Shown: positions 8,001-17,227, counted from the stretch's first letter. The stretch is DNA of 64,000 nucleotides from Nocardioides speluncae (GCF_003121585.1 NZ_QEOO01000016.1:248001-312000); one strand, 5' to 3'. Made by a program: numbers and translations. Notes: generated by a model not told the origin, from the letters alone.

Positions 8001-8569
8001 CCCGCAACCCCACTTGGATGCACCCGCGCGTTCCGGGCACGGGTGTAGTCGGTGAACGCGGCTAATACCTCTTCCCGCTCCTGCGGGGTGAGCGCACCAG
8101 CGAAGGGCGAGTTCTGTCGCAGCTCACGGGCGTACTGAGTGGTTGAGGTGAGAACCTCCAGGACCCGCTCGATCGGCCCGCCCAGCAGTCGGTCCCACTC
8201 CGCCAGCCACCGGGCCGCCTGACCGCGCGGGTGCTGGGCACGCAACGCGGCAAGGTTCTCCCGGGCGAGCGCAAGCGTCGGCTCGGGATGGCGGACCAAC
8301 GTCCCGGCTACCGCCATGTTCAGCCACATGCTGCGCCGCTGGTCGCGCGAAGGCCGCACCGAGCCACTCCGAAACTCCTCGAGGTCCCGGCGCCGGATCC
8401 GACGGTGCGTGCCGGCCAGTGTGTACGGCAGCAGACCGGACTTGCACATGTCGACCACGTGCTGCCTGGAAGTGCCGAGGATGCGGGCCGCCTCCCCGGT
8501 CGTCAACAGGTCCTCGCTCTCCGTCGCGAGAATCTCGCGTGTCGTCACATCTCTCACATCAACCACCAT
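7997..8569 (-). CDS. Excisionase-type HTH DNA-binding protein, putative antitoxin
   Basis: About 190 residues. The N terminus contains a MerR/excisionase-like winged HTH (LLTTGEAARILGTSRQHVV, then MCKSGLLPYTLAGTHRRI and RRRDLEEF), the form known from helix-turn-helix antitoxins and Xis-like proteins; the C-terminal 120 residues are helical and lack motifs I recognise. ATG 8569 is chosen; GTG 8590 would add seven residues. The stop overlaps the nucleotidyltransferase start by 4 bp. A 17-bp inverted repeat lies in the promoter, suggesting autoregulation. Confidence 0.7.
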   Translation of the reverse strand: MVVDVRDVTTREILATESEDLLTTGEAARILGTSRQHVVDMCKSGLLPYTLAGTHRRIRRRDLEEFRSGSVRPSRDQRRSMWLNMAVAGTLVRHPEPTLALARENLAALRAQHPRGQAARWLAEWDRLLGGPIERVLEVLTSTTQYARELRQNSPFAGALTPQEREEVLAAFTDYTRARNARVHPSGVAG

Positions 8570-8614
8570 ATCTCTAAACCCAAAAAACACAATCGCCGAG
8601 CGCTCATTTTGTGT

Positions 8615-8631
8615 TTCTTGACTTTCAAGAA
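8615..8631 (-). promoter_or_regulatory. Inverted-repeat operator in promoter of HTH/nucleotidyltransferase operon
   Basis: TTCTTGA-CTT-TCAAGAA is a perfect 7-3-7 inverted repeat in an AT-rich patch. On the minus strand a CAAAAT -10-like box (8606-8611) and a TTGGAT -35-like box (8631-8636) flank it, so a bound protein would block this promoter. The HTH antitoxin candidate is the obvious ligand. Confidence 0.5.
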
Positions 8632-8660
8632 TCCAAGCCTGGCTGTGCTTGTCCGGCCTT

Positions 8661-8677
8661 GTTCACACGGTGTGAAC
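8661..8677. promoter_or_regulatory. Second 17-bp palindrome
   Basis: GTTCACAC-G-GTGTGAAC is a perfect palindrome 30 bp from the first operator but with different sequence. It lies about 60 bp upstream of the small plus-strand ORF at 8737. It could serve that ORF or be a second site for the divergent HTH operon. The binding protein is unknown. Confidence 0.45.
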
Positions 8678-8736
8678 GGCTGAGCAGCCACCATCTACGA
8701 CAACAGGCCTGGGTACGATGCGCCGAGGAGGCGGCC

Positions 8737-8919
8737 TTGAGTATCGAAGAAGTCCCGGGGTCTTCGCGCAGGCTTGCAGACGGCGTACCGCACACCGTGC
8801 CCGGCGCGCTGAGTCGGCTCAGCCTGGGCGACCGGCTGGCTGGGCGCGCGGCCGCGACGGACCTCGCCAAAGCGCTGGTCGGACGGCTACCGGTCAGCCC
8901 TACGCCGTCGCAGCTATGA
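8737..8919 (+). CDS. Small hypothetical protein
   Basis: Within the 8591-8899 gap, a TTG at 8737 follows a strong GAGGAGG and opens a 60-residue frame (TTG read as Met: MSIEEVPGSSRRLADGVPHT, ending SPTPSQL). A TACGAT -10-like box lies at 8714-8719. It overlaps the end of the convergent nuclease gene by 20 bp. No domain is recognised; the ribosome-binding site and promoter-like box are the only support, so it may be spurious. Confidence 0.3.
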   Translation: MSIEEVPGSSRRLADGVPHTVPGALSRLSLGDRLAGRAAATDLAKALVGRLPVSPTPSQL

Positions 8920-9681
8920 AGTCGGCGACGCTGAACCAGTTGGCGTTGGGCGGCGGCCCGACCCGAACCTCATATGACCGCCCGCGCCACGTCCCGCTCG
9001 TGACATCCGTGGTGAACGTTGACCCGCTGAGTCCGCCACTGCGACCGACCGAGCTGTAGGGTAGGTCGCCCTCGGCGTGCAGATCCACGATCTCGGCACC
9101 TGTCAGGCGGTCATCCTTGTTCTGACCGAAGACTGGTCCTGTCGAGACGAGCGCGTCGTAGTCGGCGAGCGCGGTCGCGAGCACGTTGGCCCAGTAGCGA
9201 GGACCGACCACGCGGTACGTCTCGAGAACCTCCTCCCATGTCACCAGCGGCCAGCCATGCCCAGCAGATGCAGCCGCGAGGGCCTTCGGCAGGAGCAGGA
9301 CGTGCGTGACCCTCTCCTCAGGCAGGCCTAGAACGTCGATCCACCGTGAGAGCACCTTGCTCTGCCGCGACATCTGCGAACTGAGACTCGCGGCGCTCGG
9401 GTTGTGGAACATCTTCGCCTCGACAGCGAGGATCCAGTCTGGGCCCGCGATGACAATGTCAGGAGTGTCCGCGTCGAGGTCGCTCCCCCAACGCTCGCGG
9501 TCCTCCTCGGTGAACACGACGAACTGCCCGCGCTTCTGTTCTGTACGGAGTACGGCTTCGCTGAGTCCGTGTATCTGAACCCGTCGGAGGCGACCAGCCC
9601 AGGGAGCACCGTTCCCGTGTAGTAGCGCTCTTTTGCGGTTGAGTGGAGCCCGCAGAGCCACTCCCTGGTCGGCTCAGTCAT
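8900..9681 (-). pseudogene. PD-(D/E)XK-like nuclease, single frameshift near the N terminus
   Basis: The N terminus is read from ATG 9681 (MTEPTREWLCGLHSTAKERY, then VLPGLVASDGFRY) and the rest from another frame (HGLSEAVLRTEQKRGQFVVF to IAATA). One missing base near 9577 separates them; adding a C after the TAC of FRY joins both parts. The core motif DTPDIVIAGPDWILAVEAK has the PD...ExK spacing of restriction-endonuclease-like nucleases. About 260 residues when repaired. Its position in the accessory zone suits a defence or mobile-element nuclease, but no partner methylase or helicase is nearby. Confidence 0.6.
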
Positions 9682-9764
9682 GAGGTCGACGCTAGCGCCG
9701 ACGTCCGATGCTCGATCAGAAATCGCTGTCTTCGGCCGCGCCTATGCGACGACAACTGAGACGA

Positions 9765-9803
9765 CAGAACGCCGGCATCCCTCACGGGAGGACCGGCGTT
9801 CTG
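9765..9803 (-). terminator. Terminator downstream of tRNA-Ser
   Basis: CAGAACGCCGG and CCGGCGTTCTG form a perfect 11-bp stem around a 17-nt loop, just 3' of the tRNA gene on its strand. No U-tract follows, which is usual in high-GC actinomycetes. Confidence 0.7.
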
Positions 9804-9808
9804 GAAAC

Positions 9809-9898
9809 TGGCGGTGGCGGAGGGATTTGAACCCTCGGTGGACTTGCGCCCACAAACGCTTTCGAGGCGTTCTCCTTAGGCCGCTCGGACACGCCACC
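9809..9898 (-). tRNA. tRNA-Ser (CGA anticodon)
   Basis: Read on the minus strand, 5' acceptor GGTGGCG pairs with CGCCACC (7 bp), followed by discriminator G and an encoded CCA. The D arm (TCC...GGA), anticodon arm AACGC-CTCGAAA-GCGTT with anticodon CGA, a long class II variable arm and the T arm GAGGG-TTCAAAT-CCCTC are all present. It decodes UCG. The 3' end points toward the accessory zone at lower coordinates, the usual orientation for an integration site. Confidence 0.97.
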
Positions 9899-9953
9899 GC
9901 CGAGAAGGGTACCGGAGGGCGACAGGGCGGTGAAATCGGACTCCGACGCGGTC

Positions 9954-9971
9954 GCAACGTGATCGCAACGT
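9954..9971 (+). promoter_or_regulatory. Direct-repeat box GCAACGT-N4-GCAACGT upstream of GAF regulator
   Basis: Two exact GCAACGT heptamers separated by GATC, period 11 bp (one helical turn), 50 bp before the regulator start. The same arrangement recurs at 11230-11247 before the aldehyde dehydrogenase, so this is probably the regulator's own binding site. Confidence 0.65.
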
Positions 9972-10021
9972 CCGACGGCGGACGCTGGACCATGGCCGTC
10001 CGGACCGGTTCTACTGGAGAG

Positions 10022-11218
10022 ATGACCGGGATGCGCAGCGAGGTCGCCGACTCCTGGCACCGCTCCGCCGCGGCGGGGGTGAGCGCCAACAAGGTCGAGG
10101 CGCCGATCACGCTGCCCGACGACACCCTGCGCGACTACCGGGAGGCGCATCCGCTGTCGCGGGTGTTCCCGCTGCTGGACGACGTGCTCGGGCAGGCGGC
10201 GCGGGACTGCGACGCGGTGATGGCGGTGTCGGACGCGTCCGGTCAGCTGCTCTGGGTCTGCGGTACGCCGGCCACGCTGCGCCGCGCGGAGGCGATCGGG
10301 TTCGTCGAGGGCAGCAACTGGGACGAGCGGGTCGCCGGCACCAACGCGCCCGGCCTCGCGCTGGCCCTCGGCCAGCCGGCCAGCGTGATCCGGTCCGAGC
10401 ACTTCCGGCGGTCGGTGCAGCACTGGAGCTGCGCGGCGACGCCGATCCACGACCCGGGCTCGGCCAGCCTGCTCGGCGTACTCGACATCACCGGCGGTGA
10501 CGAGATCGTCGTACCGCAGACGATGGCGATGGTGCGCGCCGCGGCCAGACTCGCTGAGTCCGAGCTGGCCCGCGAGCTGCTGACGCCGCGTGCGCCCGAG
10601 GCGCGGCGGCCGGGCGCGATGCACCTGACCATCGAGTCCCTCGGCCGCACCGACTCGCTGCTGACCGTGGACGACGGCCGCGGCCACGTCTCGACGGTCC
10701 GACTCTCGCCGCGGCACAGCGAGATCCTGCTGCTGCTCGCGTCGACCCCGCACGGGCTGTCCGGCGACGAGCTCGCCGTACTCCTGTACGCCGAGGACGG
10801 GCCGTCGTCGACGCTACGGGCCGAGCTCAACCGGCTCCGCAACCTGCTCGGCGAGGAGCTGCTCGCGTCCCGCCCGTACCGGCTCGTCGCCGGCGTCACC
10901 GGGGACTGGCTGGCCGTCGAGGGCCACCTCGCGGCGGCCGACCTGCGCGCGGCGATGCGCGGCTACCGCGGGCCGGTGCTGCCGCGGTCGAGCGCGCCCG
11001 GCGTCATGCGGCTGCGCGACAACCTCGAGGCCCAGCTGCGGCACGCCCTGCTGCACAGCGGCCAGCCCGACCTGATGTCGACCTGGACCCGCTCGTCGTG
11101 GGGCAGCGACGACTACGAGATGTGGCAGGCCCAGCGGCTCGCCGTCGGCACCGGCTCGCCGATGCTGCCGCTGATCGACGGACAGCTGGCCCGGCTCGAC
11201 CGCGAGTACGGCGTCTAG
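10022..11218 (+). CDS. GAF-domain transcriptional activator (AcoR-like, lacking AAA domain)
   Basis: About 398 residues. The N terminus (RSEVADSWHRSAAAGV, then HPLSRVFPLL) and the GAF domain (about 60-190; GTNAPGLALALGQPASV, HWSCAATPIHD, LLGVLDITGG) match the sensory half of AcoR-type activators of acetoin/aldehyde genes. No sigma-54 AAA domain follows; instead residues about 225-300 form a winged-helix-like segment (LSPRHSEILLLLASTPHGLS). ATG 10022 and ATG 10031 are both possible, the latter better spaced from GGAGAG. It precedes an aldehyde dehydrogenase and shares a promoter box with it, so it likely senses an aldehyde- or alcohol-related ligand. Confidence 0.8.
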   Translation: MTGMRSEVADSWHRSAAAGVSANKVEAPITLPDDTLRDYREAHPLSRVFPLLDDVLGQAARDCDAVMAVSDASGQLLWVCGTPATLRRAEAIGFVEGSNWDERVAGTNAPGLALALGQPASVIRSEHFRRSVQHWSCAATPIHDPGSASLLGVLDITGGDEIVVPQTMAMVRAAARLAESELARELLTPRAPEARRPGAMHLTIESLGRTDSLLTVDDGRGHVSTVRLSPRHSEILLLLASTPHGLSGDELAVLLYAEDGPSSTLRAELNRLRNLLGEELLASRPYRLVAGVTGDWLAVEGHLAAADLRAAMRGYRGPVLPRSSAPGVMRLRDNLEAQLRHALLHSGQPDLMSTWTRSSWGSDDYEMWQAQRLAVGTGSPMLPLIDGQLARLDREYGV

Positions 11219-11229
11219 CCAAGCCGCGC

Positions 11230-11247
11230 GCAACGTCGCTGCAACGT
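11230..11247 (+). promoter_or_regulatory. Direct-repeat box GCAACGT-N4-GCAACGT upstream of ALDH
   Basis: Exact copy of the box in front of the regulator, with CGCT as spacer, ending about 52 bp before ATG 11300. In the regulator promoter the distance to the start is nearly the same, which supports a shared activator site. Confidence 0.65.
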
Positions 11248-11299
11248 CACGATTCCTACCTTGTGACGGTCATCACCTCCCCGTTCTTTGGAGCACACC

Positions 11300-12822
<1,523 letters not shown>

Positions 12823-12823
<1 letters not shown>

Positions 12824-13185
12824 TGGACCGAGTGGCAGTGACCGGTGAGGCGGCGGAGCTGCTCCGCCGCCTCACCGAGGCCAACGGGCCGGTGATGTTC
12901 CACCAGTCCGGCGGCTGCTGCGACGGGTCGTCGCCGATGTGCTACCCGGACGGCGACTTCCTGACCGGCGACTCCGACGTACACCTCGGCGACCTCGACA
13001 TCGGCGTGTCCCGCGCCGTACCGGTGTGGATGTCGAAGGCGCAGTTCGCCTACTGGGAGCACACCCACCTCACCATCGACGTGGTCCCCGGCCGCGGCGC
13101 CGGCTTCTCCCTGGAGGCGCCGTACGGCGTCCGCTTCCTGATCCGCTCGCGGGTGCTGACCGACGAGGAGTACGCCGCCTTGTAA
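12823..13185 (+). CDS. DUF779 domain-containing protein
   Basis: A 120-residue protein with the conserved Cys-rich segment HQSGGCCDGSSPMCYPDGDF and a C-terminal GVRFLIRSRVLTDEEY. DUF779 proteins are almost always encoded next to this type of aldehyde dehydrogenase; the Cys cluster suggests metal binding or help with ALDH maturation, but no function is established. ATG 12823 overlaps the ALDH stop (TGATG), so the pair is co-translated. A long hairpin follows 12 bp after the stop. Confidence 0.9.
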
Positions 13186-13197
13186 GGCCGGGGCCGG

Positions 13198-13260
13198 GAT
13201 AGTCCAGAACGTTCGACATCATTTTTCGCAGGAAAGTGATGTCGAACGTTCTGGACTATC
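13198..13260. repeat. 63-nt long hairpin, copy 1 (bidirectional terminator-like)
   Basis: Two 24-nt arms (13198-13221, starting GATAGTCCAGAACGTTCGAC, and 13237-13260) are perfectly complementary around a 15-nt loop ending GAAAG. It fills the gap between the convergent DUF779 and tadA genes, ending 3 bp from the tadA stop. A related copy lies at 27855-27917. A role as bidirectional terminator is likely; the sequence conservation between copies suggests a dispersed element. Confidence 0.85.
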
Positions 13261-13262
13261 GA

Positions 13263-13739
13263 CTACCGCGGCCCGAGACGGTGCTCGGCGAAGAAGGCGT
13301 CGAGGAGGGCGGTGGACTCCTCGGCGAGGACGCCGGCGACGACTTCGGGGCGGTGGTTGAGGCGGCGGTCGCGGACCACGTCCCAGAGGCTGCCGACGGC
13401 CCCGGCCTTCTCGTCGTACGCCGCGAACACGACGCGGTCGACCCGGGCCAGGACCGCGGCACCGGCGCACATCGTGCACGGCTCCAGGGTCACGACCAGG
13501 GTGCAGCCGTCGAGCCGCCACTCGCCACGCTCGGCGGCCGCGGCGCGGAGGGCGACCACCTCGGCGTGGCCGGTCGGGTCGGCGTCAGCCTCACGGACAT
13601 TGCGGCCGCGTCCCAACACGGCGCCGGCGGCGTCGAGCACGACCGCGCCGATGGGCACGTCGCCGGTGGCGAGAGCGGCGCGTGCCTCATCTAGGGCAGC
13701 CCGCATCGGGTCGAGCCAAGCGGCGTGAGCCGAGTTCAC
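13263..13739 (-). CDS. tadA: tRNA adenosine(34) deaminase TadA
   Basis: A 158-residue zinc deaminase converting A34 of tRNA-Arg(ACG) to inosine. Motifs: GDVPIGAVVLDAAG, the zinc/catalytic HAEVVALR (about residue 58) and PCTMCAGA (about 88), and the tail AFFAEHR. It follows the tRNA-adenosine-deaminase-associated gene with a 4-bp overlap, the normal actinobacterial arrangement, and ends at the long hairpin. Confidence 0.93.
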   Translation of the reverse strand: MNSAHAAWLDPMRAALDEARAALATGDVPIGAVVLDAAGAVLGRGRNVREADADPTGHAEVVALRAAAAERGEWRLDGCTLVVTLEPCTMCAGAAVLARVDRVVFAAYDEKAGAVGSLWDVVRDRRLNHRPEVVAGVLAEESTALLDAFFAEHRLGPR

Positions 13740-14221
13740 GCGGAGGTGAGGCCCACGGCGTCGTCGAACTGCGGCCCGAACCCGAGCCGGCGGGCGATGT
13801 CGGAGAGCATCTCGTCGGGGTAGAGCTCGAAGTCGTCGATCAGCACGCCCATGTCGATCGCATGCATGCCGAGGTCACCGAGCAGGTCGAGGTCGCCGGC
13901 CGGCGCCTGCTCGTCGTCGTCCTCCGGGAGCGGGATGCCGAGGAACTCCACGGCCGAGCGCGCCAGCTCCCATTCGTCGGCCGCGGTCACATCGGAAAGC
14001 AATACACGGGTGCTCGGGCCGGCCACCCGGACGATCACGAAGAAGTCCTCGTCGACCGCGACCATGCCCAGCGAGCCGTGGTCGCCCGGCAGCCGGCGGA
14101 GCGCAGCGGCGAACGTGTCGACGTCCTCCAAAGCCGTCGACGCAACCTCCTGGAGTTGCCAGACCCCCTCTTCGCGGTACGCCGCGAGAGCGAAGTCGAC
14201 CCCATCCTGCTGGTCAGCCAT
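13736..14221 (-). CDS. tRNA adenosine deaminase-associated protein
   Basis: A 161-residue acidic protein found beside tadA across actinomycetes. Seen: VDFALAAYREEGVWQLQEV at the N terminus and the acidic LPEDDDEQAPAGDLDLLGDL loop, then DDFELYPDEMLSDIARRLGF. The start ATG 14221 has AAGGAG 9 nt upstream; an upstream in-frame ATG (14248) lacks one. Its molecular role is not known; co-translation with tadA suggests a partner or stability factor. Confidence 0.9.
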   Translation of the reverse strand: MADQQDGVDFALAAYREEGVWQLQEVASTALEDVDTFAAALRRLPGDHGSLGMVAVDEDFFVIVRVAGPSTRVLLSDVTAADEWELARSAVEFLGIPLPEDDDEQAPAGDLDLLGDLGMHAIDMGVLIDDFELYPDEMLSDIARRLGFGPQFDDAVGLTSA

Positions 14222-14348
14222 TGCCACTTCTCCTTGTATGGAACCCACTGTCCCAACGTCCAGAGTGACAGACCGTTATCTGTCCCACCAACCTTTTCCG
14301 TGCGAACTTCAGGTGTGCGAACAGCGGAGTGACCTTTAGGTTTGGCCC

Positions 14349-14996
14349 ATGCGCACCCACGTCGTCGACCATCCGCTGATCGCCCACAAGCTCACCACGC
14401 TGCGTGACGAGGGCACCGACACACCCACCTTCCGGCGGCTCGCCGACGAGCTGGTGACGCTGCTGGCCTACGAGGCGACCCGCGAGGTGCGGGTGTCGGC
14501 GGTCGACATCACCACCCCCGTTGCGCCCACGACCGGCGTCAAGCTCGCGTCGCCCAAGCCGCTCGTCGTACCCATCCTCCGGGCGGGCCTCGGCATGCTC
14601 GACGGGATGATGCGGCTGCTGCCGACCGCCGAGGTGGGCTTCCTCGGGATGGTCCGCAACGAGGAGACGCTGGAGGCGTCGACGTACGCCGAGCGGCTGC
14701 CCGACGACCTCTCGGGCCGGCAGTGCTACGTGCTGGACCCGATGCTGGCGACCGGCGGCACGCTGGCCGCGGCGATCGACTTCCTGGTGGCCCGCGGTGC
14801 CGACGACATCACCGCGATCTGCCTGCTCGCCGCGCCCGAGGGCTGCGCGCGCCTGGAGCGCGACCTCGCCGGGGTCGACGTGCCGGTCACCATCGTGACC
14901 GCCGCGATGGACGAGAAGCTCAACGACAAGGGCTACATTGTGCCCGGGCTCGGCGATGCCGGCGACCGGCTCTACGGCTCGGCCGGGTCTGCCTAG
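14349..14996 (+). CDS. upp: Uracil phosphoribosyltransferase
   Basis: A 215-residue type I PRTase making UMP from uracil and PRPP in pyrimidine salvage. Hallmarks: [13 protein letters not shown] (about residue 75), the PRPP loop [18 protein letters not shown] (about 126-143) and the uracil-binding C terminus [17 protein letters not shown]. Length is usual for the family. It is divergent from tadA and its partner, and an MFS gene begins 10 bp downstream. Confidence 0.96.
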   Translation: MRTHVVDHPLIAHKLTTLRDEGTDTPTFRRLADELVTLLAYEATREVRVSAVDITTPVAPTTGVKLASPKPLVVPILRAGLGMLDGMMRLLPTAEVGFLGMVRNEETLEASTYAERLPDDLSGRQCYVLDPMLATGGTLAAAIDFLVARGADDITAICLLAAPEGCARLERDLAGVDVPVTIVTAAMDEKLNDKGYIVPGLGDAGDRLYGSAGSA

Positions 14997-15006
14997 GCAT
15001 CTAAGC

Positions 15007-16185
15007 GTGGCGCCGGTTGCGTACGCCGCCCGCAAGGCGGTCGCGCTGTCGTTCTTCCTCAACGGCTTCGCGTTCGCGTCCTGGGTGTCGCGGATTCCTG
15101 AGGTCCGCCAGGAGCTGAGCCTGAGCAACGGCGCGCTCGGGCTGCTGCTGCTCGCGCTCTCCGCCGGCTCGGTGCTGACCCTGCCGACCACCGGCGCGCT
15201 GATTCAGCGCTGGGGAGCGGACCGCGTGGTCCGCGCGGGCGCGCTGTCGGCGGCGGTTGGGATGGTCGTGGCGGCGGTCGGCGTCGGCTTCCTGGGCTCG
15301 GTCGCGCTCACCGCCGTCGGCCTGTTCTTCTACGGCCTGGGCACCGGCTCGTGGGACGTCGCGATGAACGTCGAGGGCGCCGCCGTCGAGCGCCGGATCG
15401 GGCGCACGATCATGCCGCGGTTCCACGCCGGCTTCAGCCTCGGCACCGTGGCCGGCGCCCTCGTGGGCGCCCTGACCGCCGCCACCGAGCTGCCGATCGA
15501 GGCCCACCTGGGCGCCGTCGCCGTGGTCATCCTGACCGGCGGGGTGGCGTCGACCACGCGGTTCCTCGCCGGCGTCGAGCCACCGTCCCACGACCCGGCC
15601 GGCCGGCGTACCGCCTGGGCGGCGTGGCTGGAGCCGCGGACGCTGCTGGTCGGCCTGATGGTCTTCGCGCTCGCGGTCACCGAGGGCACCGCGAACGACT
15701 GGCTCGCGGTCGCACTCGAGGACGGTCACGACGTCGAGCGGTGGGTCGCGGTCGCCGGCTTCGGCCTGTTCGTCACCGCGATGACCACCGGCCGGCTGGT
15801 CGGGCCGCCGCTGCTGGACCGGTTCGGGCGACTGCCGGTGCTGTGGTCGACGATGGCCACGGCCGGGGCCGGCGTCCTGCTGATCGTGTACGGCGACCGG
15901 CCGCTCGTCGTACTCGGGATCGTGCTGTGGGGCCTCGGCGCCTCCCTCGGCTTCCCGATCGGGATGAGCGCCGCGGCCGACGACGAGACCCACGCCGCCG
16001 CCCGGGTGAGCGTGGTCGCCAGCATCGCCTACACCGCGTTCCTGGTCGGCCCGCCGTTCATCGGCTTCGTCGCCGACCACACCGGAACCCTGCCGGCGCT
16101 GCTGGTCGTCGCGTTCCTGCTCATCCCGTCAGCACTGGTCGTCCCGGCCGCGCGGGACCAGCGGGCACACAAGACGACCAGCTAG
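15007..16185 (+). CDS. MFS transporter (YbjJ-like exporter)
   Basis: A 392-residue permease with about 12 transmembrane helices, starting GTG 15007 (VAPVAYAARKAVALSFFLNG). The segment FASWVSRIPEVRQELSLSNG after helix 1 and FYGLGTGSWDVAMNVEGAAVE match the YbjJ-type branch of the major facilitator superfamily. It follows upp by 10 bp and may be co-transcribed with it, suggesting export of a nucleobase- or sugar-like metabolite, but the substrate is not evident. Confidence 0.8.
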   Translation: MAPVAYAARKAVALSFFLNGFAFASWVSRIPEVRQELSLSNGALGLLLLALSAGSVLTLPTTGALIQRWGADRVVRAGALSAAVGMVVAAVGVGFLGSVALTAVGLFFYGLGTGSWDVAMNVEGAAVERRIGRTIMPRFHAGFSLGTVAGALVGALTAATELPIEAHLGAVAVVILTGGVASTTRFLAGVEPPSHDPAGRRTAWAAWLEPRTLLVGLMVFALAVTEGTANDWLAVALEDGHDVERWVAVAGFGLFVTAMTTGRLVGPPLLDRFGRLPVLWSTMATAGAGVLLIVYGDRPLVVLGIVLWGLGASLGFPIGMSAAADDETHAAARVSVVASIAYTAFLVGPPFIGFVADHTGTLPALLVVAFLLIPSALVVPAARDQRAHKTTS

Positions 16186-16598
16186 CCGTCAGCGAGCTCG
16201 AAGTCCGCGAAGTCGAAGCCCGGCGAGACCAGACAGCTCACCAAGGCATCAGCATCACCGGGCAGCGTGCGCTGCCAGACACCGGCTGGGACCAGAGCCT
16301 GCGCCTCCTCGCCGGTTGCGACCCGGAGGATCGGACCGGGCTGCGGCCGCTCGGCGTCGCCGCCGAGCTGGAGCGCAACGACGCCCGTGTGCGCCAGCCA
16401 GACCTCCTCGGAGGCGACCCGGTGCCACGCCGAAGACTCGCCTGCCGGCAGCAGGAAATAGATCAGCGTCGCGGTTGGCCGAACCCGCCCGTCCGGCAGC
16501 GCGACGGTCTCTGTCGAGACCCAGGTCTGGCGGTACCACCCGCCCTCGGGATGCGGCGCCAGGTCGAGCGCCTCGCCGACCCGCGGCCGGTCAGCCAC
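16182..16598 (-). CDS. Cupin, DUF985 family
   Basis: A 138-residue single-domain cupin. The N-terminal LDLAPHPEGGWYRQTW and the double-stranded beta-helix core with TLIYFLLPAGESSAWHRV, EEVWLAHTG and GDADALVSCLVSPGFDFADF are typical of DUF985. Histidines in SAWHRV and LAHTG could bind metal. GTG start at 16598 lies within the end of the DUF3024 gene, so the small minus-strand operon is coupled. Overlaps the MFS stop by 4 bp. Confidence 0.85.
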   Translation of the reverse strand: MADRPRVGEALDLAPHPEGGWYRQTWVSTETVALPDGRVRPTATLIYFLLPAGESSAWHRVASEEVWLAHTGVVALQLGGDAERPQPGPILRVATGEEAQALVPAGVWQRTLPGDADALVSCLVSPGFDFADFELADG

Positions 16599-16926
16599 GG
16601 AAGATCGACGTCGGGTCGCGCTCGACCTCGTCGAGCAGCTCGCGGACGGTGCCGATGAGGTGGTAGCCGTCCGGGTCGTAGGGGTACCAGCGGTCGTTGC
16701 GATCGGCCCAGTAGAGCGCCCAGTCGTGGCTGGTCGAGCGGTAGCGCAGCTGGCCGAAGCGGTGGCACACCCAGTCGCCGCCGTGCCATAGCGTCCGCGC
16801 CTCGCAGAGGGTGACGCTGTGCCCGCGCACGTGGTGCTCGGTGCGCAGCTGATCGGCGAGATTCCGGGGAGAGGAGCCTGCGCAGTACGCCGAGATCCGC
16901 GCCAGGTCTGTCTCCGGCAGCCTCAC
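16591..16926 (-). CDS. DUF3024 domain-containing protein
   Basis: About 111 residues. Features of DUF3024: LARISAYCAGSSPRNLADQL, VTLCEARTLWHGGDWVCH and FGQLRYRSTSHDWALYWADR, followed by a proline-aromatic WYPYDP. No known activity. I use GTG 16926, which overlaps the TGA of the upstream CxxC gene (GTGA), because it begins exactly at the family's N terminus (VRLPETDLARIS). Confidence 0.75.
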   Translation of the reverse strand: MRLPETDLARISAYCAGSSPRNLADQLRTEHHVRGHSVTLCEARTLWHGGDWVCHRFGQLRYRSTSHDWALYWADRNDRWYPYDPDGYHLIGTVRELLDEVERDPTSIFRG

Positions 16927-17135
16927 CGTTTGGTGCCGATGCCGAGCATCTGCGCGCCTACCCGGTGCCGGCGGCCGGTGCCGCCGCACTTGCTGCAGTT
17001 TCGCCAGGAACCACTGAACACCGCACCCATATGTCTGCCCGCGCCCTTACAACGCCCGCACTTCGTAAAGGGGTGCAGGCGGAGCGAGAGCCAATAGCAG
17101 CCGAGCAGTGCGGCCGCAACCAGGGCGAGTGCCAC
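16923..17135 (-). CDS. Small membrane protein with DnaJ-type CxxC zinc motifs
   Basis: A 70-residue protein: a single N-terminal transmembrane helix (LALVAAALLGCYWLSLRL) followed by two zinc-binding knuckles, KCGRCKGAGRH and NCSKCGGTGRR, of the C-x-x-C-x-G-x-G kind. It heads the operon with DUF3024 and the cupin. The domain resembles one half of a DnaJ zinc finger tethered to the membrane; no substrate or partner can be assigned. Confidence 0.7.
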   Translation of the reverse strand: MALALVAAALLGCYWLSLRLHPFTKCGRCKGAGRHMGAVFSGSWRNCSKCGGTGRRHRVGAQMLGIGTKR

Positions 17136-17187
17136 CGAGACACTTTCAGTCGGCGACGCCCCGAAGTCAAGACCTTTGAGCCGCTGG

Positions 17188-17227
17188 ACTCGACGACACT
17201 CGCTGGCGCTCGCTGCTCGGCCACCCG
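17188..17227. repeat. Short dispersed GC-rich repeat (actinomycete type)
   Basis: The segment containing CTCGCTGGCGCTCGCTGCTCG, a near-tandem TCGCT-rich string, lies in the gap between pntB and the CxxC gene. Similar strings are scattered in Nocardioides-like genomes as I recall them. It looks non-coding; only one copy is in this window. Confidence 0.35.
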
